A DNA stretch of 64,000 nucleotides, taken from NCBI GenBank assembly GCA_902786565.1, contig CADACW010000011.1, positions 1-64,000 of the forward strand. Direction: 5' to 3'. The stretch is from an uncultured Prevotellaceae bacterium (GTDB taxonomy: Bacteria; Bacteroidota; Bacteroidia; Bacteroidales; Bacteroidaceae). How positions within the stretch are numbered: the first letter of the stretch is position 1; each line of letters starts with the position of its first letter. The notes under the pieces were generated by a model, which made no database searches, was not told where the DNA came from, and saw nothing but the letters and a program-made list of their open reading frames with translations. The position numbers were made by a program, and so were the translations under genes. This document shows positions 7,205-14,615 of this stretch, one piece after another.

Positions 7205-8269
7205 ATGAAACTGAAAATTGCTGTCCTTCCGGGTGATGGCATCGGACCGGAAATCATGAGAGAGGGCGTGGCCGTGATGAAGGCCGTAGCCAATAAGTTC
7301 AACCACGACTTCTGCTTTGAAGAGGCCATCTGTGGAGCCCACGCCATCGACACCGTGGGCGATCCGTACCCCGCCGCCACCCACGATGTGTGCATGCGGG
7401 CCGACGCGGTGCTTTTTGCTGCCGTTGGCGACCTGCGCTTCGACAACGACCCTACGGCCAAGGTGCGCCCTGAGACAGGCCTGCTGGCCATGCGCAAGCA
7501 GCTGGGCCTGTTTGCCAACATCCGTCCGGTGGCCACCTTCCCCTGCCTGCTCCACAAGTCGCCGCTGAAGGACGAACTGCTGCGCGGTGCCGACTTTGTG
7601 GTGATTCGCGAGCTGACGGGCGGTATGTACTTCGGCGAGAAATACCAGGACAACGACCGCGCCTATGACACCGACCTCTACACCCGGCCGGAGATTGAGC
7701 GCATCCTGAAGGTGGCTTTCCAGATGGCGCGGGGCCGCCGGCGCCACCTCACCGTGGTAGACAAGGCCAACGTGCTGGCCAGCAGCCGCCTGTGGCGGCA
7801 GATTGCCAAGGAGATGGAGCCGCTCTACCCCGATGTGCACACCGACTATATGTTCATCGACAATGCTTCGATGCGCGTGCTCACCGAGCCGACCTTCTTC
7901 GATGTCATTGTGACGGAGAACACCTTTGGCGACATACTCACCGACGAGACGTCGTGCATCACCGGCTCGATGGGCCTGCAGCCGTCGGCCTCGCTGGGCG
8001 AGCACACACCGCTGTTCGAGCCTGTCCACGGCTCGTGGCCGCAGGCCGCAGGCCAGAACCTGGCCAATCCGCTGGCACAGATTCTGTCGGCGGCTATGCT
8101 GCTGGAGCACTTCGGACTGAAGACCGAGGGTGCGCTGGTGCGTGAGGCCGTCAATGCCTCGCTCGACGCCAATGTGCGCACGCCGGAGATTCAGGTGGAA
8201 GGCGGCGCCAAGTACGGGACGCGGGAGGTAGGACAGTGGATTGTGGACTATATTGAGAAGAGCAAGTGA
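7205..8269 (+). CDS. leuB: 3-isopropylmalate dehydrogenase
   Basis: The protein has 354 residues, normal for the family. [10 protein letters not shown] at the start, [17 protein letters not shown] [13 protein letters not shown] near 98, [10 protein letters not shown] near 136, [13 protein letters not shown] near 188 (Lys and Asn of the active site), and [13 protein letters not shown] near 236 are LeuB motifs. It oxidatively decarboxylates 3-isopropylmalate to 2-oxoisocaproate in leucine synthesis with NAD+. No leuA, leuC or leuD lies nearby, so other steps are encoded elsewhere; tartrate/malate dehydrogenase is a less likely reading. The stop TGA overlaps the ATG of the next gene. Confidence 0.92.
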   Translation: MKLKIAVLPGDGIGPEIMREGVAVMKAVANKFNHDFCFEEAICGAHAIDTVGDPYPAATHDVCMRADAVLFAAVGDLRFDNDPTAKVRPETGLLAMRKQLGLFANIRPVATFPCLLHKSPLKDELLRGADFVVIRELTGGMYFGEKYQDNDRAYDTDLYTRPEIERILKVAFQMARGRRRHLTVVDKANVLASSRLWRQIAKEMEPLYPDVHTDYMFIDNASMRVLTEPTFFDVIVTENTFGDILTDETSCITGSMGLQPSASLGEHTPLFEPVHGSWPQAAGQNLANPLAQILSAAMLLEHFGLKTEGALVREAVNASLDANVRTPEIQVEGGAKYGTREVGQWIVDYIEKSK

Positions 8270-8946
8270 TGAACAGTCTTCTGCGTGTGATGGTGGCGGG
8301 GCTTTGTTCCGCTGCTGTTTGCCTGTATACCTCTGCGCAGACCTCCTGGCGCGACTCCTTGGAGGTGCTCAACAAGGCCATCAGCCAGCATCCGCGCTCG
8401 GTGGACTTGCGTCTGCGGAAGGCTGCGGTGAACATAGAACTGAACCAGTGGGAGTATGCCATCGACGAGTATGGCCGCGTGCTGCAGCTGGAGCCGGACA
8501 ATCTGAGCGCCCTCTACTTCCGGGCATTCGCCAGCACCCATCTGCAGCGCTACGACCAGTCCCGCTCTGACTATGAGGACATTGTGGCGCGTGTGCCCCG
8601 CCATTTCGAGGCTATGCTGGGTCTGGCGCTGGTGAAGCGCAAGCAGGGGCGGATGACGGAAGCCCTCGACGGGCTGAATACGCTGGTCGAGCTTTTCCCC
8701 GACTCTGCTCTGGCATACGCCTCGCGTGCCAGTATGGAGAGTGAGATGCACCATTACGAACCTGCTCTCTTCGACTGGGACGAGGCCCTGCGCCTGAGTC
8801 CGGGCAATGTCGAGTTCTGTGTTTCGAAGGCCCATCTGCTGCTCACTCTGGGGCGCAAGAAAGAGGCCCGCCGCGCATTGCAGCAGGCCATAGATGGGGG
8901 CACTCCCCCGTCGGCCCTCAAAGAGTGGCTCGACAGGTGTAAGTAG
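8269..8946 (+). CDS. Secreted TPR-repeat protein
   Basis: The protein has 225 residues. The ATG overlaps the leuB stop (TGATG), so translation is probably coupled. The N-terminus is a signal peptide (about 24 residues ending YTSAQ). The rest is helical tetratricopeptide repeats with the usual small/aromatic pattern, for example EYAIDEYGRVLQLEPDNLSA and ALFDWDEALRLSPGN. TPR arrays bind other proteins; the partner is unknown. It would sit in the periplasm. It ends 7 bp from the convergent deoxynucleoside kinase gene. Confidence 0.8.
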   Translation: MNSLLRVMVAGLCSAAVCLYTSAQTSWRDSLEVLNKAISQHPRSVDLRLRKAAVNIELNQWEYAIDEYGRVLQLEPDNLSALYFRAFASTHLQRYDQSRSDYEDIVARVPRHFEAMLGLALVKRKQGRMTEALDGLNTLVELFPDSALAYASRASMESEMHHYEPALFDWDEALRLSPGNVEFCVSKAHLLLTLGRKKEARRALQQAIDGGTPPSALKEWLDRCK

Positions 8947-8953
8947 CGGTTGC

Positions 8954-9574
8954 TCATTCCATCGGGAACAGTCCGTAGAGTTTGGCGTCGATCATGTCGG
9001 TTACTTGCTTGAAGTGCTCGGCATTCTCGCCAAACTTGCAGGTGTCGCCGTCGATGATGATGAGCTGGCCTTTGTAGCCGGAAATCCAGTCGTCGTAGCG
9101 GCGGCTCAGACCCTCCAGATAGTCCAAGCGCATGGTTTGCTCGTATTCGCGTCCGCGCTTCTGTATCTGTGCCACCAGCGTGGGGATGGAGGCGCGGATG
9201 TAAATCATCAGGTCGGGCAGCTTGACCAGCGACATCATCAGGTTGAACAAGTCCTGATAGTTGCTGAAGTCGCGGTCACTCATCATACCCTGGCCGTGCA
9301 GGTTGGGGGCGAAGATGCAGGCATCCTCAAAGATGGTGCGGTCCTGGATGATGGTCTCCTGGCACTTTGAAATTTCCACCACCTCCTTGAACCGCTTGTT
9401 CAGGAAGTAGACCTGGAGATTGAACGACCACCGCTTCATGTCGGCATAGAAGTCGGCCAGGTAGGGGTTGTTGTCTACGGGTTCGAAGCGTGGCGTCCAG
9501 CCGTATCGGTGTGCCAGCAACCGTGTGAGTGTGGTCTTGCCACTGCCAATGTTTCCTGCTACTGCTATGTGCAT
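8954..9574 (-). CDS. Deoxynucleoside kinase (copy 1)
   Basis: The protein has 206 residues. The P-loop GNIGSGKTTLTRLLA is at residues 7-21. The FEPVDNNPY segment and the QDRTIFED motif near residue 77 (DR[ST] motif with catalytic and base-binding residues) identify the dNK/dCK/dGK family. It phosphorylates deoxynucleosides for salvage. IQKRGREYE is the arginine-rich lid. It is a close paralogue of the next gene upstream; by analogy with paired kinases in lactobacilli the two may form a heterodimer with different base preference, but this is inference. It lies 22 bp after copy 2 in the same operon. Confidence 0.88.
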   Translation of the reverse strand: MHIAVAGNIGSGKTTLTRLLAHRYGWTPRFEPVDNNPYLADFYADMKRWSFNLQVYFLNKRFKEVVEISKCQETIIQDRTIFEDACIFAPNLHGQGMMSDRDFSNYQDLFNLMMSLVKLPDLMIYIRASIPTLVAQIQKRGREYEQTMRLDYLEGLSRRYDDWISGYKGQLIIIDGDTCKFGENAEHFKQVTDMIDAKLYGLFPME

Positions 9575-9596
9575 GTTACAAGCTATGATTTACGGG

Positions 9597-10220
9597 TTAT
9601 GAATTGGGGAAGAGTCCGAAGAGCGTCTGGTCGATGCGGTCCACGATTTTGGCAAAGTCGCGGGGATTGTGTAGAAAGTCGAGCGGGTCCTTGTCGACCA
9701 CCATCACGCGGCCCTTGTAGTCGTTGTAGATGAAGTCGTCGTAGCGGCTGTTCAGGTTCTCCAAATACTCCAGCTGCATGGTCTGCTCGTAGTTGCGCCC
9801 ACGCTTTTGTATGTTTCCCACGAGGTGTGGCACCGATGCCCGCAGGTAGATCATCAGGTCGGGCAGTCGCACCACCGACATCATCTGCTCGAAGAGCTCC
9901 ATATAGGTGTCGTAGTCGCGGTCGGAGAGATTGCCCATGTCCTTGTTGTTCCTCATGAAGACATAGACGCCCTCAAAGATGGTGCGGTCCTGCACCACGG
10001 TGTGGTCGGCCTGTGCTATCTCCAGCAAGTCGCGGAATCGCTCTTTGAGGAAGTACACCTCAAGATTGAACGACCATCGGTGTATGTCGCGGTAATAGTC
10101 TTCCAGGTACGGATTGTCGGCGACGGCTTCGTTTCTTGCCTCCCATCCGTAGTGCTTTGCCAGCATGCGGGTGAGTGTTGACTTCCCGCTGCCTATGTTT
10201 CCTGCAATGGCTATATACAC
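9597..10220 (-). CDS. Deoxynucleoside kinase (copy 2)
   Basis: The protein has 207 residues. The start is a GTG at 10220 placed so that the P-loop GNIGSGKSTLTRMLA falls at residues 7-21 as in copy 1. It shares the VADNPYLEDYY segment, the QDRTIFEG motif and the IQKRGRNYEQTM lid; across their length the two copies agree at roughly half the positions by eye. The copies differ in the residues after the DRTIFE motif (GVYVFMRN against DACIFAPN), near the base pocket, suggesting different substrates. It lies 13 bp after the HAD gene. Confidence 0.88.
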   Translation of the reverse strand: MYIAIAGNIGSGKSTLTRMLAKHYGWEARNEAVADNPYLEDYYRDIHRWSFNLEVYFLKERFRDLLEIAQADHTVVQDRTIFEGVYVFMRNNKDMGNLSDRDYDTYMELFEQMMSVVRLPDLMIYLRASVPHLVGNIQKRGRNYEQTMQLEYLENLNSRYDDFIYNDYKGRVMVVDKDPLDFLHNPRDFAKIVDRIDQTLFGLFPNS

Positions 10221-10233
10221 CCTTTGTCTGCTT

Positions 10234-10677
10234 TTAGAATCTCCACCAGGGCTTCTTATTGGGGTGCACCTTTTCGTAGGGTGCCATCGATGCGTTTTTG
10301 ATTTCCTCGTTGACGATGTCTTCCCACTTCTTGTGGTGCGAAATCATGCGGTAGATGGTTCCCCAGTCGGGCAGTCCGCCGATGTTGCGGTCGTCGATGA
10401 AATAGTCGATGGTGTTCAGTTTGCGGCTGAAGCGTGGGTTGTTTTCTGTGGTTTCTTCAGGATAGTCGCGGTTGATGGCGTAGAACTCTACCCCGCGCTG
10501 CCGGCACCAGTCCACTGCCTCTTCGAGCAGCTTGCCCTCGCGGACCGTCCACAAGATGAGCTTGTGGCGGTCCTTGATGAGCATTTTCAGGGTGTCGGTG
10601 GCGAAGGGTCTCTCTTCGCCGATTTCGGGGTAACGGTGCTCAACTATTGTTCCGTCGAAGTCTACTGCTATCGTCAT
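10234..10677 (-). CDS. HAD-superfamily phosphatase, BT0820-like
   Basis: The protein has 147 residues. IAVDFDGTIVEH at the start is HAD motif I with both catalytic Asp. LILWTVREG carries the motif II Thr. The Lys of SRKLNTIDYFIDDRN with its DD pair gives motifs III and IV. The small size without a large cap resembles the Bacteroides BT0820 family of unknown physiological substrate. The start codon overlaps the stop of the kinase gene upstream (ATGA), so it is coupled to the exopolysaccharide gene; dephosphorylation of a sugar phosphate or nucleotide is plausible but not shown. Confidence 0.82.
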   Translation of the reverse strand: MTIAVDFDGTIVEHRYPEIGEERPFATDTLKMLIKDRHKLILWTVREGKLLEEAVDWCRQRGVEFYAINRDYPEETTENNPRFSRKLNTIDYFIDDRNIGGLPDWGTIYRMISHHKKWEDIVNEEIKNASMAPYEKVHPNKKPWWRF

Positions 10678-13223
10678 TTCTTGATTGAGTTGTCGTCCTT
10701 ATTGCCGTAGTGGCTCTCGGCATAGTTGCCGTATGAACCGTAGTTGCCATAGTTGCCATAGCGTCCGTAGCGACCGTAGCGACCGTAGCGTCCATAACGT
10801 CCGTAGCCGTAGTAGTAGCCGTACTTCTTCTTCGACATGTCGATGCCGTTGATGACTATGCACATGTTGGGCATCTTGTTCTGGATGTGCAGTTCGTTCA
10901 GGAGGTTGAACGAATCCTTCGGGGTGTAGTCTGCGCGGCACACGAAGACGGAGACATCGGCGTATTTGCCAATGGCGAACGTATCGGTGACGAGTCCTAC
11001 GGGGGCGGTGTCGAGGATGATGTAGTCGTACTGCTGGCGCAGCAGGTTCATGATTTCCTTCAGGTTCTCGCGGGCCAGGAGCTCGGCGGGGTTGGGCGGT
11101 GTGGGGCCTGCCATGAGCAGGTCGAGGTTGGGGCTGATGCCCGACGGTCTGATTTGCGACTTCAGGTCGGCCTCGGTCACTTTCTCCTTGGTGAGCAGCA
11201 CAGTGATACCAGCCTGTCGGTCGGTAATCTGGAAGAGTCGGCCCAGAGCCGGCTTGCGGATGTCGAGACCGAGGAGGATGGTCTTCTTGCCCAGGAAGGC
11301 GAAGCTGGCGGCCAGGTTGGCGGCGTTGAAGGTCTTACCCTCGCCCGATGTCGATGAGGTGAAGAGGATGACCTTGTCGCCCTCCTTCATCATGAACTGG
11401 ATGTTGGTGCGCATCGAGCGGAATATCTCGTCAATCTGGTTGTTCTTGTTCTCCTTCACCACGATGCCGGCAGCATCCTTGGCCTCTTCGCTGGCCACGG
11501 CCACGTCGGCCACGATGGGCAGTGTGGTCAGCTTGGCCACGTCTTCATGGCCCTCAATCTTATAGCGCAGCAGGCTGAGGATATAGACCACGAGCAGCGG
11601 CAGGGCAAAGCCCAGGACCACGGCCACGAGCAGGATGATGGCACCCTTGGGGCTCACCTTGCCGTTGTAGACGGGGTCGTCGATGAGTCGGCCCTTGTCG
11701 GCGGTGGCGGCCAGCGAGATGCTGTTCTCCTCACGCTTTTGCAGGAGCATCAGGTAGAGTCCCGACTTCACCTCCTGCTGACGTCCTATCTGTGTGAGGA
11801 TGCGCTCCTGTTCAGGTGTGCTGGCTACGCGGCTCTGGAACTCGTTGTACTGCTTCTCCACGCCCTGGCGCGAGATGTCGGCTGTGCGGCGGGCCTGTCT
11901 GAGGGCCTCGCGGATACTGTTCTCCAGCTGGTCCAGCATGTTGGTCTGTGCCATCACCAGGGGCGATGTCTCCGAAGCGGCGGCCAGCAGTCGGTTGCGC
12001 TCTAGCACGGTCTTGTTGTACGAGGCAATGAGCGACGACGATGCTGCATCGCTCAGACCCACGTTGGAGGGGATGATTTGGTAGCGGTTCGAGGGGTCGT
12101 CGATGTGCTTGCGCAGCTCGTCGAGAATCTGTATCTGTGTGGTGGCGTTGACCAGCTGTGCATAGTACTGGTTGGCCTGCGTCATGGTCTGCGTGGCGTC
12201 CAGCTTGAGCTGTGTCAGATTGTTGTTGCGCTTGTACGACTCCAGTTCGCTCTCTGTTGCGCCCAGTTCGGCGTTGATTTTCTCTAGTCGTGAGTTGATG
12301 AACTCTTCGGTCTTATAGGCAATCTCGTTTTTGTCGGCATTGGCCTGCCTGTTGTAGCAGATGGCCAGCTGCTTCAGATAGTCGAAGGCCCGCTCGGGGT
12401 TGTAGTCGTTGATGGTCAGCTCGGCTATGCTGGTGAGCTTCGACGTTGGTGCCACCGAGAGTGAGCGTGCATAGCTTGTAGACACAAACTCCGGCGAGGT
12501 GAATGTGACATACATGGCCAGGTTGCGGTCCGGCTGCTCCTCCTCGTTGGTGTCGGTGGTGGTCTTGATGCCTTTCAGCTTCAGTCTCTCGCGCTCAGGC
12601 AGCACATTCTTTGTGAAGGTGAGTGTGCCGTAGGGCGTCTCCAGGGCTGCGGGCAGCGTGCTGAACGAGCCTGTGAAGGCGCCGCGCATCTCCTCCACGT
12701 TGTAGGTGTCGCCATCCTTTGTGAGCAGGATGGTGAATGACGAGCGTGTGGCGTCGAGTATGTCGAGGTGCTCCTTGTCCAGGTCTACGGTGATGGGCTG
12801 CGTCTTGTAGATCAGCGATTTCTTGATGCGCCCCTTCGAGCGGTACTCGGTGTAGAGCTTCAGGTCCATCACGGCCTCATGGGCCAGAATCTTCGACTGC
12901 AGGATCTCCACCTCGTTCTCAATACCGGCAGAGTTGGTCATAAAGCCAAAGTCCTGCATGTTGGCCAGCATCTGGTTGGTGGGCCGGCGGTTGTTCTGCT
13001 CGTCCTTGATGAGCATCTTTGCCGACACCTGATACACCGGCGACGTGTATCTGAGGTACAGCAGTGAACCGCAGACAAAAATAAACATTGACAATAGGAA
13101 CCACTGCCAGTTGAGGATGAACAGGGCGAAGATGGTCTTGATGTCGAACGACGACTCTTCCTCCTGCCTGAGTTTCAGCTCGGCGCTTTCGGCTTCCAGG
13201 TCTAATCTCTTGTTGTTTTCCAT
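10674..13223 (-). CDS. Polysaccharide co-polymerase / tyrosine autokinase (Wzc type)
   Basis: The protein has 849 residues. The N-terminal Wzz domain begins after a membrane helix near residues 37-58 and ends with a second helix near 530-550 (GAIILLVAVVLGFALPLLVV). Between them lies a long coiled region with the GNVR-like end. A cytoplasmic BY-kinase domain follows: Walker A FTSSTSGEGKTFNAAN near 620, Walker A' LLGLDIRKP, Walker B YIILDTAPVG. The tail from about 803 is a tyrosine-rich tract with GRYGRYGRYGRYG repeats. The family controls chain length and export of capsule or exopolysaccharide through cycles of tail phosphorylation. It follows rfbA. Confidence 0.93.
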   Translation of the reverse strand: MENNKRLDLEAESAELKLRQEEESSFDIKTIFALFILNWQWFLLSMFIFVCGSLLYLRYTSPVYQVSAKMLIKDEQNNRRPTNQMLANMQDFGFMTNSAGIENEVEILQSKILAHEAVMDLKLYTEYRSKGRIKKSLIYKTQPITVDLDKEHLDILDATRSSFTILLTKDGDTYNVEEMRGAFTGSFSTLPAALETPYGTLTFTKNVLPERERLKLKGIKTTTDTNEEEQPDRNLAMYVTFTSPEFVSTSYARSLSVAPTSKLTSIAELTINDYNPERAFDYLKQLAICYNRQANADKNEIAYKTEEFINSRLEKINAELGATESELESYKRNNNLTQLKLDATQTMTQANQYYAQLVNATTQIQILDELRKHIDDPSNRYQIIPSNVGLSDAASSSLIASYNKTVLERNRLLAAASETSPLVMAQTNMLDQLENSIREALRQARRTADISRQGVEKQYNEFQSRVASTPEQERILTQIGRQQEVKSGLYLMLLQKREENSISLAATADKGRLIDDPVYNGKVSPKGAIILLVAVVLGFALPLLVVYILSLLRYKIEGHEDVAKLTTLPIVADVAVASEEAKDAAGIVVKENKNNQIDEIFRSMRTNIQFMMKEGDKVILFTSSTSGEGKTFNAANLAASFAFLGKKTILLGLDIRKPALGRLFQITDRQAGITVLLTKEKVTEADLKSQIRPSGISPNLDLLMAGPTPPNPAELLARENLKEIMNLLRQQYDYIILDTAPVGLVTDTFAIGKYADVSVFVCRADYTPKDSFNLLNELHIQNKMPNMCIVINGIDMSKKKYGYYYGYGRYGRYGRYGRYGRYGNYGNYGSYGNYAESHYGNKDDNSIKK

Positions 13224-13226
13224 ATC

Positions 13227-13243
13227 TTTTTTTTTTTTTTTTT
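13227..13243 (-). repeat. A17 homopolymer just before the autokinase start
   Basis: On the coding (minus) strand a run of 17 A ends 3 bases before the ATG at 13223. Slippage here would change leader length between promoter and start codon. Confidence 0.7.
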
Positions 13244-13286
13244 CTTACGCGTGTGTATATTATTTATGGTGTAAGCGTGGCAGTTT

Positions 13287-14165
13287 TCATTTGCCCTCAG
13301 CCAGCCTCATCAAGTATTGGCCGTAGTCGTTTTTCAGCATGGGCTGTGCCAGGCGTGTCAGCTGTTCGGCGTCTATCCAGCCGCGCTTGAACGCAATTTC
13401 CTCCAGGCAGGCCACCTTCAGCCCCTGGCGCTTCTCTATCACCTCGATAAAAGTCGATGCCTCGGCCAGCGAGTCGTGGGTGCCCGTGTCCAGCCATGCG
13501 AATCCGCGCTGCAGCGTCTGCACCTTGAGGCGCTGCTGGGCCAGATACTCCTGGTTCACGGTGGTGATTTCCAGTTCGCCGCGGGCGCTGGGCTTGATGT
13601 GCTTGGCTATCTCAACCACGCTGTTGGGGTAGAAGTAGAGCCCCACCACCGCATAATTGGACTTCGGCTTGGCCGGTTTCTCCTCGATGGAGAGACAATT
13701 GCCTTGGGCGTCAAATTCGGCCACGCCGTAGCGCTCCGGGTCGTTCACGTAGTAGCCGAAGACGGTGGCCTGTCCGTGCTTCTCGGCGTTCTCCACACTC
13801 TGGCGGAGCAGCCCGCTGAAGCCGGAGCCATAGAAGATGTTGTCGCCCAGCACCAGGCAGGCGCAGTCGTCGCCGATGAACTTCTCGCCGATGATGAAGG
13901 CCTGAGCCAGTCCGTCGGGCGAGGGCTGCTCGGCATACTCGAAGTGCACGCCCAGCTCGCTGCCGTCGCCCAGCAGGCGCTGGAAGCCCGGCAGGTCAAA
14001 CGGTGTCGAGATGACGAGGATGTCGCGAATGCCCGCGAGCATCAGAGCCGAGATGGGATAATAAATCATCGGCTTGTCAAAAATGGGAATCAGCTGCTTG
14101 CTGATGCCTTTCGTTATAGGGTAGAGGCGTGTGCCGCTCCCACCAGCCAAAATGATACCTTTCAT
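13287..14165 (-). CDS. rfbA: Glucose-1-phosphate thymidylyltransferase
   Basis: The protein has 292 residues, the usual RmlA length. The ATG at 14165 is chosen because it begins [20 protein letters not shown], the nucleotide-binding G-x-G-T-R-L motif of the family; earlier in-frame codons lie beyond the promoter. [32 protein letters not shown] and [13 protein letters not shown] are further RmlA motifs. It joins dTTP and glucose 1-phosphate to make dTDP-glucose, first step to dTDP-rhamnose. No rfbB, C or D lies in the window. It precedes the Wzc-type gene by 63 bp, consistent with a capsule or exopolysaccharide role. Confidence 0.95.
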   Translation of the reverse strand: MKGIILAGGSGTRLYPITKGISKQLIPIFDKPMIYYPISALMLAGIRDILVISTPFDLPGFQRLLGDGSELGVHFEYAEQPSPDGLAQAFIIGEKFIGDDCACLVLGDNIFYGSGFSGLLRQSVENAEKHGQATVFGYYVNDPERYGVAEFDAQGNCLSIEEKPAKPKSNYAVVGLYFYPNSVVEIAKHIKPSARGELEITTVNQEYLAQQRLKVQTLQRGFAWLDTGTHDSLAEASTFIEVIEKRQGLKVACLEEIAFKRGWIDAEQLTRLAQPMLKNDYGQYLMRLAEGK

Positions 14166-14197
14166 AAAAAATCTTATAACGTTATAGAATTTGGCTG

Positions 14198-14205
14198 CAA
14201 AGATA
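14198..14205 (-). promoter_or_regulatory. Promoter of rfbA operon
   Basis: Reads TATCTTTG on the minus strand, 32 bases upstream of the rfbA start, with TTTGG about 22 bases further upstream as a -33 element. Confidence 0.75.
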
Positions 14206-14282
14206 GTAAAATTCGCTCTAACAGCCAAATCTTTTTCGTTATTTTATTTATAATAAGGTGAAGGGATGAGTTAAATCATTCT

Positions 14283-14488
14283 CCGCCCGCAGCAAAAGCC
14301 ATCGGCGCCCGCAGCAAAAACGTGCGGTGGCCGGACATAAAACTAAAATTACGACGTAATTCAGATAAATTACGTCGAAATTTATATAAATTACGTCGTA
14401 ATTCAGATAAATTACGTCGAGCCTTTAAGTTTTGTTCCGGGGTCCCGGCGTTTTTGCTCCGGGGTCCGTCCTGTTTTGCTGCGGGCGG
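14283..14488. repeat. Dispersed inverted copies of a GCCCGCAGCAAAA element
   Basis: GCCCGCAGCAAAA occurs twice in direct orientation (about 14285 and 14307) and inverted as TTTTGCTGCGGGC near 14474-14487. TCCGGGGTCC also occurs twice between them. The arrangement could fold into long hairpins that enclose the 21-bp repeats. No gene is seen in the 14166-14555 stretch; it is otherwise non-coding sequence between divergent genes. Confidence 0.6.
14351..14420. repeat. 21-bp tandem repeat, 3.3 copies, palindromic
   Basis: Three units of 21 bp start at 14351, 14372 and 14393, plus ACGTCGA at 14414. Each reads ACGtCG-aAATTy...ATAAATT with AATTACGTCGTAATT-type palindromes across unit borders. No spacers are present, so it is not CRISPR. 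It lies between the divergent rfbA and PEP-synthase-like genes. Confidence 0.8.
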
Positions 14489-14555
14489 CACCATGTTTTG
14501 GCCCCTGCAAGTCCAAAAAAAGGGCGCGGGGCTTGGCGGTTCCGAATAATTTTCG

Positions 14556-14563
14556 TAATTTTG
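14556..14563 (+). promoter_or_regulatory. Promoter of PEP-synthase-like gene
   Basis: TAATTTTG lies about 52 bases upstream of the ATG at 14616. Confidence 0.65.
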
Positions 14564-14615
14564 CCGACCAATACGTATGAGACCGAAGATTGTAGACTGA
14601 AGACTGAAAGCTGAC

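Noticed and set aside
7205..8269. Tartrate or isocitrate dehydrogenase instead of LeuB
   Set aside because: The [16 protein letters not shown] and LRKQL-type motifs and length fit LeuB better.
14351..14420. CRISPR array
   Set aside because: Units are head-to-tail without spacers and only three in number; no cas genes. The same applies to 36234-36299 and 45845-45952.
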